The notes under the pieces were generated by a model. That model did not search any database, was not told the origin of the DNA, and was given only the letters and a program-made list of their open reading frames with translations. A program made the position numbers and the translations under genes. DNA of 64,000 bases from Oceanobacillus chungangensis (GTDB lineage: Bacteria; Bacillota; Bacilli; Bacillales; Amphibacillaceae): assembly GCF_003369565.1 (NCBI RefSeq), contig NZ_PIOD01000016.1:189314-253313 (forward strand). Direction: 5' to 3'. The first letter of the stretch is position 1. Each line of letters starts with the position of its first letter. This document shows positions 8,795 to 16,700 of this stretch, piece by piece.

Positions 8795-10315
8795 CTATTT
8801 GAACTCATGTGTGGCAAGCACAGTCGCGATGGCATCTTCAATTGACGTTACCGAACTGCTTAAGAAGTTATTTACCATTATTGAAAAAATCAATTTCTCC
8901 CCGTCTAAGGAAGTAACATAGCCTGAAAGCGACGAAACACCAGTAAGGGAGCCTGTCTTCGCGATAACATTTCCTTTTGCCGGCTCTTCCTTCATCCGAT
9001 GCCTGAGCGTTCCACCTACTAGCCGCTCCTCCATCCCGGCTACAGGAAAGGAGAATTCAAAATCAGCGTACCAATCCTTTTGCTGCACGTGATAAAGCAG
9101 ATTTGATAGCCCACTTGCAGGTATTAACGTTTTATGAGACATTCCTGAACCATCACGGAACCGAACGGTATCTGGATTAACGCCTGATTCTGCTGCCGTT
9201 TCAGCAATTACCTCTAGACCCTTCTCCCAGCTTCCTTCGCTATGAACGACTTGGCCCATTTCCTTCGATAGTGTTTCTCCTAATCCATTATTACTTAATT
9301 TCATAAATGGCAGGAGCAGTTCATTTAAAGGAATTGATTTTACCGTTGTAAGCACGGTCGCATTCTCAGGCGTTACCCCCGTTTGAACTTTCGAATTGCC
9401 GATAAACTTGATGCCTTGCTGCTCTAATGACTGTTTAAAAACATCTAGCACATATCCTGTTGGTTCCCAGACTGCAATCCATTCTTTTGAGTTCGCTCCC
9501 TTTAAAGGGATTTTCCCTTCGACAATAATTGTATTCGTACCATGCTCCCGTTCAATTGTCAGATCCTTCGCTTCATTTGCAGCAACTATTTCAGTTTTAT
9601 TCAAAATCGTGACGTAGTCTGTATTTGGCGTAAGTGTTACTTTCCCCGGTCCGCCTAGCTTCGTTCCTGGAATTACTTCCACAATAACCGTTCCAGCGTC
9701 ATAATCATTATTTGGAGAAAGCGTCAGCGCAGAGACTTGTGCACCGGTATAGAAAGACTCATCGGACCAGTTCAAATCCTGGGATAGGCGAATCGCATCA
9801 TACCACTGATCATCGCCGATTAAATTCCCATTGATACGGTTAATCCCTTGTTCCTTCAATTCAATTGCTGCTTGATCGAGATCCTCTTTTAATAATGTAG
9901 GATCTCCTTTACCCCGAATATACAAGTTTCCTTGCAATACCTTTCCTTTTATCTTACCATCCGTTGCGAATTCCGTTGTAAATTGATAGTCCGGACCAAG
10001 TGTATCTAGACTTGCTGCCGCAGTTAAGATTTTCATATTCGATGCAGGATGCAATCGTAAATCACCTTGATATGCATAGATTTCTTCACCAGTTTCCGCC
10101 TTTCGAACACTTATCCCGACGCTTGCCCCGTCCAATGATTCATCCTTTAAAATTGCAGCCATTTTTTCTGATAATGTTCGGGATTTCTCTTTCTCTGAGA
10201 TCTCATTGGAGGCTTTAATAATGGGTGGTTCATCCTTGTTTATTAACGAAATGGCGACAGTTACCATTATCAAGAGGAATAGAAAGCCATAAAAAATCTT
10301 ATTCTTTGAGACCAT
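8795..10315 (-). CDS. dacC: D-alanyl-D-alanine carboxypeptidase/endopeptidase, class C PBP (peptidase S13)
   Basis: 506 residues. An N-terminal hydrophobic anchor or signal (residues 8-25) is followed by the S13 catalytic domain, with its inserted domains between the active-site motifs: SxxK at Ser92-Lys95 in HPASNMKIL, SxN in LSNNGLGE, and KTG in IAKTGSLTGVSSLSGYV. Enzymes of this family (PBP4 of E. coli, PBP4a/DacC of B. subtilis) trim stem peptides or cleave crosslinks outside the membrane. The gene is monocistronic; the upstream region includes a copy of the short dispersed repeat. The S13 assignment is firm; dacC as the name rests on family resemblance. Confidence 0.93.
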   Translation of the reverse strand: MVSKNKIFYGFLFLLIMVTVAISLINKDEPPIIKASNEISEKEKSRTLSEKMAAILKDESLDGASVGISVRKAETGEEIYAYQGDLRLHPASNMKILTAAASLDTLGPDYQFTTEFATDGKIKGKVLQGNLYIRGKGDPTLLKEDLDQAAIELKEQGINRINGNLIGDDQWYDAIRLSQDLNWSDESFYTGAQVSALTLSPNNDYDAGTVIVEVIPGTKLGGPGKVTLTPNTDYVTILNKTEIVAANEAKDLTIEREHGTNTIIVEGKIPLKGANSKEWIAVWEPTGYVLDVFKQSLEQQGIKFIGNSKVQTGVTPENATVLTTVKSIPLNELLLPFMKLSNNGLGETLSKEMGQVVHSEGSWEKGLEVIAETAAESGVNPDTVRFRDGSGMSHKTLIPASGLSNLLYHVQQKDWYADFEFSFPVAGMEERLVGGTLRHRMKEEPAKGNVIAKTGSLTGVSSLSGYVTSLDGEKLIFSIMVNNFLSSSVTSIEDAIATVLATHEFK

Positions 10316-10396
10316 AACTGCATCGCACCTCTATTGTTAGAATATTTTAATTATACATTAAATTAATCAATATGAAAGCTATTATTCGAATACTAA

Positions 10397-10426
10397 GGGT
10401 TACCCCAGCCTTAGTTGCACTTATAG
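10397..10426 (-). repeat. Short dispersed repeat
   Basis: Minus-strand ATAAGTGCAACTAAGGC followed by a truncated arm. It lies 80 to 110 bases upstream of the dacC-like start. It shares a 16-18 base core with copies at 3510 and 59051. Confidence 0.65.
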
Positions 10427-10561
10427 TAAATATTTATACTTGCTTAAATACCAAAGATAATATTATTTCCTAAGCTAGCTATTAATATGCCGAAACTCAT
10501 GTTTTTATTGCATATTTCCCCAAAATTCCTTGCTTTAAAAATGGACAGGTTCTAAAAAGAC

Positions 10562-10590
10562 TTGACTTTATCTAACATCCTTTGTAATAT
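10562..10590 (+). promoter_or_regulatory. SigA-type promoter of the uracil permease leader
   Basis: TTGACT at 10562-10567 and TAATAT at 10585-10590, separated by exactly 17 bases. Transcription should begin near 10597, giving a ~180-base leader. Confidence 0.85.
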
Positions 10591-10612
10591 ACTTGTAGAT
10601 TACCTTTAAATC

Positions 10613-10740
10613 AGTCCTGTGAGGCTGGCAAGGTTGGTGCGGATTCGTTGTGCATATAGATGCGCAATGGTTTGGGCAGGCTACTTCCTGTCTAAATAAA
10701 AATGCACCCTGCCAGTTTATCGGGCAGGGTGCATTTTTTT
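10613..10740 (+). promoter_or_regulatory. PyrR-dependent transcription attenuator
   Basis: The leader starts with AGTCCTGTGAGGCTGGCAAG (10613-10632), close to the PyrR-binding consensus. It ends in an intrinsic terminator: AAAAATGCACCCTGCC (10698-10713) pairs with GGCAGGGTGCATTTTT and runs into seven Ts ending at 10740. GGGCAGG at 10674-10680 can pair with CCTGCC at 10708-10713 to form the competing antiterminator. In the known mechanism UMP-loaded PyrR stabilises the upstream hairpin, freeing the terminator. The gene downstream is therefore expected to be off when pyrimidines are plentiful. Confidence 0.9.
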
Positions 10741-10775
10741 ATATCTTATTAATTTATAGAATAGGGGAGAAGACT

Positions 10776-12035
10776 ATGTCACAACGTGAAATTCAAGTTG
10801 ATGAGCGTCTGCCATTTTTACAAAGTTTACCACTTAGCTTTCAGCACTTATTTGCAATGTTCGGTTCAACTGTATTAGTACCGATTATTTTTGGAGTTGA
10901 TCCTGCGACCATCCTACTAATGAACGGAATTGGAACCATTCTTTATATCTTCATTACGAAAGGGAAAATTCCTGCATATTTAGGATCCAGCTTCGCGTTT
11001 ATTTCACCAGTAACCCTCGTTATAACCCAGGGTGGCGGCTATGGCGCAGCGTTAGGTGGATTCTTCGTTGTAGGTCTTGTTCTCGTCCTAATCGGCTTAA
11101 TCGTTAAAGTAGCAGGGACCACATGGATTGATACTGTCTTCCCACCAGCTGCAATGGGAGCAATCGTAGCAGTAATTGGCCTTGAGCTTGTGCCAACTGC
11201 TGCAGGCATGGCGGGACTTGTGCCCGATCCGAATATCCCAGTTGATACAACAGCAATCACAGTTTCACTACTTACACTAGGCTTTACAATTGTTTACTGG
11301 GTTGTCCTTCGTGGCTTCTTGAAAATTATCCCAATCCTGCTTGGAATTGTAACAGGCTATTGTATTGCAACGTTTTTCGGTATCGTCGATTATACAGCAG
11401 TAAAGGAAGCAGATTGGATTCAATTGCCAACATTCTACCAAATCGAGTTTAACTGGTCAGATATTCTGATTATCCTGCCCGCTGCGCTCGTGTTAATTCC
11501 AGAACATATCGGACACTTAGTCGTAACAGGAAATATCGTGAAGAAAGACCTTGTAAAAGATCCTGGACTTGATCGTTCTTTATTCGGTAACGGAATTTCA
11601 ACAATGATTTCCAGTTTACTCGGTTCAACACCAAATACAACATACGGCGAGAATATCGGCGTACTTGCAATCACTCGTGTATACTCTACTTGGATTATCG
11701 GTGGAGCAGCAGTAATTGCGGTGATCTTATCGTTCTGCGGAAAACTTGCAGCACTAATTACGACAATCCCAACTCCTGTAATGGGCGGAATTTCCTTACT
11801 CTTATTCGGAATCATCGCGGTAAGCGGACTTCGTATACTAGTGGAGCAAAAAGTGGATTATAGTAATTCACAAAACCTGATATTAACTTGTGTTGTGCTT
11901 GCGGTAGGAATTAGTGGAGCTTCCATCTCACTTGGCGAAGTAGCATTATCGGGTATGGGACTTGCAACAATTGTTGCGGTTATCTTGAGCTTGTTCTTCA
12001 AACTATTAAATGTGCTTAAGCTTGCAAATGAATAG
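10776..12035 (+). CDS. pyrP: Uracil permease (NCS2/UraA family)
   Basis: 419-residue membrane carrier for proton-coupled uracil uptake. It begins MSQREIQVDERLPFLQSLPL, keeps the AYLGSSFAFISP segment, and has the two substrate-site glutamates of UraA-type permeases, in VLIPEHIGHL and STPNTTYGENIGV. The start is ATG 10776 with AGGGGAG six bases before it; the open frame extends upstream through the attenuator to 10650, but that extension is leader RNA. It stands outside any pyr operon, so it is a lone PyrR-regulated gene. pyrP is the Bacillus name for the PyrR-controlled permease (uraA in E. coli). Confidence 0.95.
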   Translation: MSQREIQVDERLPFLQSLPLSFQHLFAMFGSTVLVPIIFGVDPATILLMNGIGTILYIFITKGKIPAYLGSSFAFISPVTLVITQGGGYGAALGGFFVVGLVLVLIGLIVKVAGTTWIDTVFPPAAMGAIVAVIGLELVPTAAGMAGLVPDPNIPVDTTAITVSLLTLGFTIVYWVVLRGFLKIIPILLGIVTGYCIATFFGIVDYTAVKEADWIQLPTFYQIEFNWSDILIILPAALVLIPEHIGHLVVTGNIVKKDLVKDPGLDRSLFGNGISTMISSLLGSTPNTTYGENIGVLAITRVYSTWIIGGAAVIAVILSFCGKLAALITTIPTPVMGGISLLLFGIIAVSGLRILVEQKVDYSNSQNLILTCVVLAVGISGASISLGEVALSGMGLATIVAVILSLFFKLLNVLKLANE

Positions 12036-12049
12036 ATTCTTATAATGAG

Positions 12050-12080
12050 ATATCCCTTTGGAAATTCCCCAAGGGGGTAT
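12050..12080 (+). terminator. Hairpin after the uracil permease gene
   Basis: ATATCCCTTTGG pairs with CCAAGGGGGTAT, followed by TTTCTG; the stem contains G-T pairs. Confidence 0.7.
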
Positions 12081-12146
12081 TTCTGTATAGAAAGACTGAT
12101 GAAATGAGCAGCGTTTTTTATCATTTTTTAACAACTATTAAGGAAA

Positions 12147-12175
12147 AAGCAATCCCCTCAAGAAATGAGATTGCT
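12147..12175 (-). terminator. Terminator of the RsbR-paralog gene
   Basis: On the minus strand AGCAATC, an AT-rich loop and GATTGCT are followed by five Ts. A second small hairpin (TAGGTA/TACCTA, 12181-12199) overlaps the stop codon of the gene. Confidence 0.8.
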
Positions 12176-12196
12176 ATTGGTAGGTATTTTACATAC

Positions 12197-13015
12197 CTAC
12201 GCTTTTATTTCAAAATATTCATCTAATGCTTGTTGTAATGTTCCTTTGATTTCTGTGTTTTTCATGTTCGTTCCTAAGTGAACCATTTTTCTGGCAAGTT
12301 GAGGTCTTAATCCCGTTAAGATTGATTTTGAACCCATCAGCTTTATCCCAGTTAACACCTGTTGAAAAATAGCAACTGTATATTCATCCATATCAGTTAT
12401 TCCTGAAAGGTCGATAATTAATGTATTAATCCTTAACTTTGATATTTCGTTTAATACTTTCTCTTCAATAATATCCATTCGATAGGAATCAAACATGCCA
12501 ATCATTGGCAATACGGCTATAGAAGAGCTGACTGGAATGATAGGAACTGATAGATGTTCAACTAATTTCCTTTGGTTCATAATTAATTCATCTTTATAGT
12601 TAGAATAGCTAATAAAAAAGCTATTTAAAAATTCATCAATCCCATCATTAATGGTCTGTTCCAGTTCATAAAAATCACCAGCAAAGTTAGAACTGCTGTT
12701 TAATGGATCATTTTCCCGTAGGAGTTGCCATAAAGTACGTCTAAGTGCATGGATCCACTCTAATTTGAGTGCTAAGGTTAGTGAATACTTCGCCCAAGAA
12801 ATTCCTTCTACTTCTGCAAAATCAATGAGTTCCTCTCGCTTATTTCCCACAACATAGAGTGCGATCGTTTCTGCATTTTTCAAAAGATCAATATTTCCTT
12901 CTTCTAATATAGTATTAATCTTCGTGGCAACATTTCCTGCCTCTGATAAAAGCATCGATTGAAATTCTTCTCTGTTATTCAAAATATAGTTGTCAATACT
13001 GCTTCTGGCTGTCAC
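12197..13015 (-). CDS. RsbR-family stressosome protein (STAS domain)
   Basis: 272 residues. The N-terminal ~150 residues form the non-haem-globin-like sensor domain of RsbR co-antagonists; residues ~155-272 are a STAS domain beginning LSVPIIPVSSSIAVLP. Such proteins build the stressosome with RsbS and release the RsbT kinase to activate SigB. The RsbRA phosphosites Thr171 and Thr205 correspond, with the same 34-residue spacing, to Ser177 (MFDS) and Glu211 (TDMDE), so the second site is naturally acidic. The start is GTG 13015 with AGGAGG eight bases upstream. It is a single gene, away from any rsb operon. The family is sure; which paralog (RB/RC/RD-like) is not. Confidence 0.9.
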   Translation of the reverse strand: MTARSSIDNYILNNREEFQSMLLSEAGNVATKINTILEEGNIDLLKNAETIALYVVGNKREELIDFAEVEGISWAKYSLTLALKLEWIHALRRTLWQLLRENDPLNSSSNFAGDFYELEQTINDGIDEFLNSFFISYSNYKDELIMNQRKLVEHLSVPIIPVSSSIAVLPMIGMFDSYRMDIIEEKVLNEISKLRINTLIIDLSGITDMDEYTVAIFQQVLTGIKLMGSKSILTGLRPQLARKMVHLGTNMKNTEIKGTLQQALDEYFEIKA

Positions 13016-13061
13016 ATTAAGTTCCTCCTATTGTGAGTTTTTTATCGGAAGGTCCGAAAAA

Positions 13062-13083
13062 ATGGATATATATATATATCCAT
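13062..13083. repeat. Perfect 22-bp AT-rich palindrome
   Basis: Arms ATGGATATATA and complement, just upstream of the RsbR-paralog start (about 50 bases before the GTG). Next to it at 13040-13062 lies another inverted repeat, CGGA-AGG-TCCG with T/A arms. It may be a regulator site or simply a cruciform-prone AT run. Confidence 0.5.
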
Positions 13084-13263
13084 TCTATATTAATAAGAAA
13101 AATCCCTTCTTTTTTATTCCCTTCTAAGCTCAAATTAACACATATTATCAGGTTCTTTTCTTAAAGAAGGATAAACACTCTTTCTTGTTGAATTTATTTA
13201 AAGTGTAGATTATTGAGTAAAAAAACCAATCACATCTAAAAATAATGGAAATGAGGAGCTAAA

Positions 13264-13458
13264 ATGGCCGAACAACAATGCATGTTATGCGAGAGTAAAG
13301 CATTAGGAAATGCGGTATGGGCAGGATTTGGTGGCACTTTGCAACCAGCTAAAAAAATGGATTGGAAAGGTGGATCTAAAGTACTTGTTACAGTTTGTAC
13401 AGAATGTGGTCATATATCGATGAAGGCGGAAAGACCTCATATATTTAAAAATAAATGA
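13264..13458 (+). CDS. Small zinc-ribbon-like protein
   Basis: 64 residues with two CxxC pairs, CMLC near residue 6 and CTEC near residue 46, the layout of a small zinc ribbon. The stretch between contains VWAGFGGTLQPAKKMDW. The ribosome binding site (ATGAGGAG) is good and ATG is the only reasonable start. I do not recognise a functional family; small proteins like this are often annotated vaguely as transcription-factor-like zinc ribbons. It has its own terminator-like hairpin downstream. Confidence 0.78.
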   Translation: MAEQQCMLCESKALGNAVWAGFGGTLQPAKKMDWKGGSKVLVTVCTECGHISMKAERPHIFKNK

Positions 13459-13909
13459 TAACACTATGCACAATTTGCCAATAATCATCAAGCAGGCGCA
13501 TTGTAAATGGAAGGTTAACGCATTTATTGTGCTAACAGATGTGATTGTATAGGGGGTATCGCCTCATTGCTAACAAAGAAAGTTGAGCGTTAGCCCCTTT
13601 TCAAATTCAATTGACGAGGGGCATATAATATTTAATAGTTCCCCATACCACCAACTCTTTCAGCTTATAATTCTTCTATAGGATTCACACCATTTAAACC
13701 TGCCAATTACAAAAAAACATATGAAACAATATTATCACTCATGTTCAGAATACTGTTTCTCCATATTAAACCTTAAATCGTCTAATTTGATCAATCTCTT
13801 TTTCAAAATGACTCGTCATTCGATGGGAAACAAAAACATTATTATATTTTCAGATAATAATTATGGTATGATTATTTTTACTTAGACAAAAACGGGAGGG
13901 GTGTGGACA
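13459..13909. other. Intergenic region with a terminator
   Basis: GCTAAC (13569-13574) pairs with GTTAGC (13589-13594), followed by CCCCTTTT, a likely terminator of the zinc-ribbon gene. The rest, including a short AT-rich stretch before the next ribosome binding site (GGGAGGGG, 13893-13901), holds no recognisable gene or RNA. Confidence 0.6.
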
Positions 13910-14457
13910 ATGTTTCATTTTAAAATTGACGAGGAGATTGTATTACAGCAGCTGGAAATTCAGGATGCACAAGCACTATTTCAACTTACAGAAGGATCCA
14001 GAGAATATTTACGAGCATGGCTACCCTGGGTTGATGGCACAAAGACAGTTGATGATTCACAGGCATTTATTGAGCATACTACCCAAACAATGGAAGCCAA
14101 AAAGGGACTTACAACTGGCATTTATTATCAGGGGAAATTAGTCGGAAGGCGGGATTCAACAGCTTAGACTTCCGAAATAAAATTGGGCATATCGGCTACT
14201 GGCTGGCGAAGGATTATCAAGGGAAGGGTATTATGAGCCGTGTTGCTCGAGCATTAACCGAATATGCTTTTCATGAGTTAGACCTTAACCGTGTCGAAAT
14301 CCGTGCTGCATATGAAAATTTGAGGAGCCGCGCAATCCCCAAACGGTTGGGCTTTGTTGAAGAAGGTAAAATTAGACAAGCAGAATGGCTGTATGATCAT
14401 TATGTCGACCATGTCATATACGGGATGTTAGCGAGTGATTGGGAAAACATCCGCTAA
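13910..14457 (+). pseudogene. GNAT acetyltransferase (RimJ/RimL type), frameshifted
   Basis: Two frames join into one RimL-like N-acetyltransferase. The first half (13910-14149) reads to YYQGKLVG and then runs into a stop at 14167. The continuation in the +2 frame, from about 14150, reads AGFNSLDFRNKIGHIGYWLA followed by the acetyl-CoA loop DYQGKGIMSRVAR and ends at 14457. Restoring one base near 14149 (in GGAAGGCGG) gives ~182 residues, the normal family length. The start is ATG 13910 behind GGGAGGGG. Either a real one-base deletion or a sequencing error explains it; both halves look otherwise intact. Confidence 0.85.
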
Positions 14458-14472
14458 GTTAGGAGTGGTGAA

Positions 14473-14949
14473 ATGGATATCGTATTTAAAACAGATACTT
14501 CTGTTTTCAATTATCGTGTCGCTGGGATATGGACTCAAAATGGACAAGTACTTATACATAAGGATGTTAACGATACAAACTGGTCTCTCCCAGGAGGAAG
14601 GGTTGCTCTTGGTGAAGACTCACAAGTCGCGCTCATCCGTGAATTTCAAGAAGAGCTAACGATGGAAATTGAGGTTGGACAGCTGTGCTGGATCGTAGAG
14701 AACTTCTTTGACTATAAAGGCGATGCTTTTCACGAAATTAGCTTCTATTATGAGGTATCGACTAGTGATTCATCATTATTGCAAAGCGAGGCATTCCATG
14801 GTCCAGAAGGGGAGCGACTGCTTTACAAATGGGTTCCAATAGAAAAATTATCGGAATATGAATTGCTCCCTAGTTTCCTAAAATCTGGCTTAAAGGCGTT
14901 GCCAGGCCGTACAGTACATATAATCAATCGAGATGGGGATGACAAATGA
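14473..14949 (+). CDS. NUDIX hydrolase
   Basis: 158 residues. The Nudix box runs from GRVALGEDSQVALIREFQEE, matching Gx5Ex7REuxEE, with Thr instead of the final Gly of the consensus. The enzymes hydrolyse nucleoside diphosphates linked to another moiety using Mg2+. A preceding SLPGG segment is typical. The start is ATG 14473 behind AGGAGTGG. Its stop overlaps the start of the next gene (ATGA), so the two are translationally coupled, and the frameshifted GNAT gene precedes it by 15 bases. The substrate is not predictable. Confidence 0.92.
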   Translation: MDIVFKTDTSVFNYRVAGIWTQNGQVLIHKDVNDTNWSLPGGRVALGEDSQVALIREFQEELTMEIEVGQLCWIVENFFDYKGDAFHEISFYYEVSTSDSSLLQSEAFHGPEGERLLYKWVPIEKLSEYELLPSFLKSGLKALPGRTVHIINRDGDDK

Positions 14950-15491
14950 CCAGAATTAACGGTAGGTCAATTTACATTCGTGCATTTAAAACAGATGATG
15001 CTGAAGAACTGCTAGCTTTGCAGCTTACGAATCGTGACTTCTTTGAGAGATTCTCCACGCATCGAGATAATGACTTCTATACCTTAGAGGGACAAAAGAC
15101 AAGAATCAAAAGCTATGCCAAAAGCTGGGAGCTCGATCAACAATATATGTTTGGCATTTTTACACTCGACAAGGATGCATTAATTGGTACCGTTAATCTA
15201 TTCGAGGTACTCCGTGGCTCCCTGCAAGGAGCTTTTATCGGTTATTTCTTGGATCAAAAGCAGAACGGAAAAGGTTATATGACAGAAGCCGTAAAGCTAG
15301 TTGTAGCTTATGCCTTCGAACATTTAAAATTGCACCGAATCGAAGCAGGTGTCATGCCACATAATATTGGCTCGATTCGCGTATTGGAAAAGGCCGGCTT
15401 CCACAAAGAAGGAATTGCAGTAAAGAATGTTAAAATAAATGGCAGATGGGAAGACCATCAAATGTTAGCAAGAATAAATCCGAATGACTAA
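14946..15491 (+). CDS. GNAT acetyltransferase (RimJ/RimL-like)
   Basis: 181 residues with the GNAT fold. It shows IYIRAFKTDDAEELLALQ at the N-terminus, then FIGYFLDQKQNGKGYMTEAV containing the Q/RxxGxG/A acetyl-CoA loop (QNGKGY), and NIGSIRVLEKAGFHKEG at the C-terminal strand. This subgroup acetylates N-terminal amino groups or related amines; B. subtilis YdaF/YjcK-type proteins are comparable. It is coupled to the NUDIX gene by a 4-base overlap. It is the second GNAT gene in this small run, after the frameshifted one. Confidence 0.92.
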   Translation: MTRINGRSIYIRAFKTDDAEELLALQLTNRDFFERFSTHRDNDFYTLEGQKTRIKSYAKSWELDQQYMFGIFTLDKDALIGTVNLFEVLRGSLQGAFIGYFLDQKQNGKGYMTEAVKLVVAYAFEHLKLHRIEAGVMPHNIGSIRVLEKAGFHKEGIAVKNVKINGRWEDHQMLARINPND

Positions 15492-15493
15492 TT

Positions 15494-15823
15494 CTATCGG
15501 TCTGTCTCCTTATAAGTAATCTTGATGACTTCATCTGTTTTTGAGTTAAATGAAATATCGATAAACACACCGAATTCCTTCTCTTCACCTTTAAGCCACA
15601 GTTTGAACTTTTCGACTGAGGTATCACCATTTGTTTCTTTGCCAATATGGAGATAGTCAATGATTTGTGCGTTCGGATATTTTGCTTTCGTCTCTTCCAT
15701 AGCCATTCGACCCCATTTTGCATAGGGAGGAATCACTATTTCCGCATTCAATGTATTGTCGATTGGAGCAAAATAACTTAATGGCAAGAACAGAGCAATC
15801 ACTAATAGCAGTTTTTTCATCAT
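15494..15823 (-). CDS. Secreted DUF3889-family protein
   Basis: 109 residues with an N-terminal signal peptide (MMKKLLLVIALFLPLSYF, likely cleaved near residue 27). The mature part begins with the DUF3889 signature YAKWGRMAMEETKAKYPNAQ, then IIDYLHIGKE and a C-terminal beta-rich FGVFIDISFNS segment. Such small secreted proteins (YqzG/YhdC-like in Bacillus) have no established function. It is convergent with the GNAT gene, separated by two bases. Confidence 0.88.
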   Translation of the reverse strand: MMKKLLLVIALFLPLSYFAPIDNTLNAEIVIPPYAKWGRMAMEETKAKYPNAQIIDYLHIGKETNGDTSVEKFKLWLKGEEKEFGVFIDISFNSKTDEVIKITYKETDR

Positions 15824-15887
15824 AACAGATAACCTCCTTTTCTATAGGATGTGTCAATTGGAGAATATTATGAAGGAGCGTGAAAAA

Positions 15888-16469
15888 ATGACGAAAATAT
15901 GTTTAATCAGGCACGGAGAAACTGACTGGAATGCACTTGGGAAAATTCAAGGGAAAACAGATATTCCATTAAATGATACGGGGAGAAAACAGGCAGACGA
16001 GTGTGGTGCATACTTAGATGCAGCGGATTATGACATTTTAATTTCCAGCCCAATGAAACGTGCTAAGGAAACCGCGGAAATCATTAACAGCTATTTACAT
16101 TTACCGATGATTGAAATGGATGATTTCGTTGAGCGAGCATTTGGTGACGGAGAAGGGATGACATTAGAAGCGAGGGTAGAGAAGTATCCAGATGGAAACT
16201 ATCCGAACCAAGAGGAAAGAGAAGACTTTAACAATCGAGTCATGACAGGAATTAAGCAGGTTTGTGATACATATCCAGATAAGCGTGTACTGCTTGTTGC
16301 CCACGGTGCAGTAATTGGCATGATCTTATCGAATTTGTCAAACGGAGAAATCGGCTCAGGAAAAACAAAGCTCATGAATGCATGTATTAGCAACATTCAT
16401 TTCCAAAAGGAACAGTGGGAGATAAAGGATTACAATCGGATAGAGCATTTGTCCAGGTTTGGTGAGTAG
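15888..16469 (+). CDS. Histidine phosphatase (phosphoglycerate-mutase-like)
   Basis: 193 residues. The catalytic motif RHGET is at residues 8-12 (CLIRHGETDWNALGKIQGKT), with the second His in VAHGAVIGM. This branch 1 histidine-phosphatase group resembles the broad-specificity phosphatase PhoE/YhfR rather than true phosphoglycerate mutase, because the length is short. ATG 15888 is chosen, with AAGGAG nine bases upstream; in-frame ATGs at 15849 and 15870 lack a site. The protein is cytosolic; the physiological substrate is unknown. Confidence 0.9.
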   Translation: MTKICLIRHGETDWNALGKIQGKTDIPLNDTGRKQADECGAYLDAADYDILISSPMKRAKETAEIINSYLHLPMIEMDDFVERAFGDGEGMTLEARVEKYPDGNYPNQEEREDFNNRVMTGIKQVCDTYPDKRVLLVAHGAVIGMILSNLSNGEIGSGKTKLMNACISNIHFQKEQWEIKDYNRIEHLSRFGE

Positions 16470-16653
16470 AAACCAAATGAAGAGGCGAAAAAAACCAATG
16501 TTCGACTGTCCTATGTTATTTCCTAAAGAAATGGAGCGTCTGCTCTCTCGTAATGAATTCGAGAATACTAATGTATATTAAGATTGGCGGGAAACACCAA
16601 TAACTGATAATAGTTACCAGATGATTTGTGTTTCTAGGGAGCGTGCTTGAATT

Positions 16654-16686
16654 TACAATGGCAGTTTCGCAAAACTACCATTGTAT
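16654..16686. terminator. Hairpin between convergent genes
   Basis: TACAATGG-CAGTTT pairs with AAACTAC-CATTGTA, between the phosphatase gene (+) and the inositol-phosphatase-like gene (-). Confidence 0.8.
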
Positions 16687-16700
16687 TATTTGAGCGGGGA

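Noticed and set aside
10650..10775. N-terminal extension of the uracil permease from a GTG at 10650
   Set aside because: This segment is the PyrR attenuator including its terminator; ATG 10776 has a proper ribosome binding site and matches the family N-terminus.
13501..13601. Possible riboswitch-like structured region after the zinc-ribbon gene
   Set aside because: It reduces to an ordinary terminator (GCTAAC/GTTAGC followed by CCCCTTTT); no aptamer motif is recognisable and no gene with a regulated leader follows closely.
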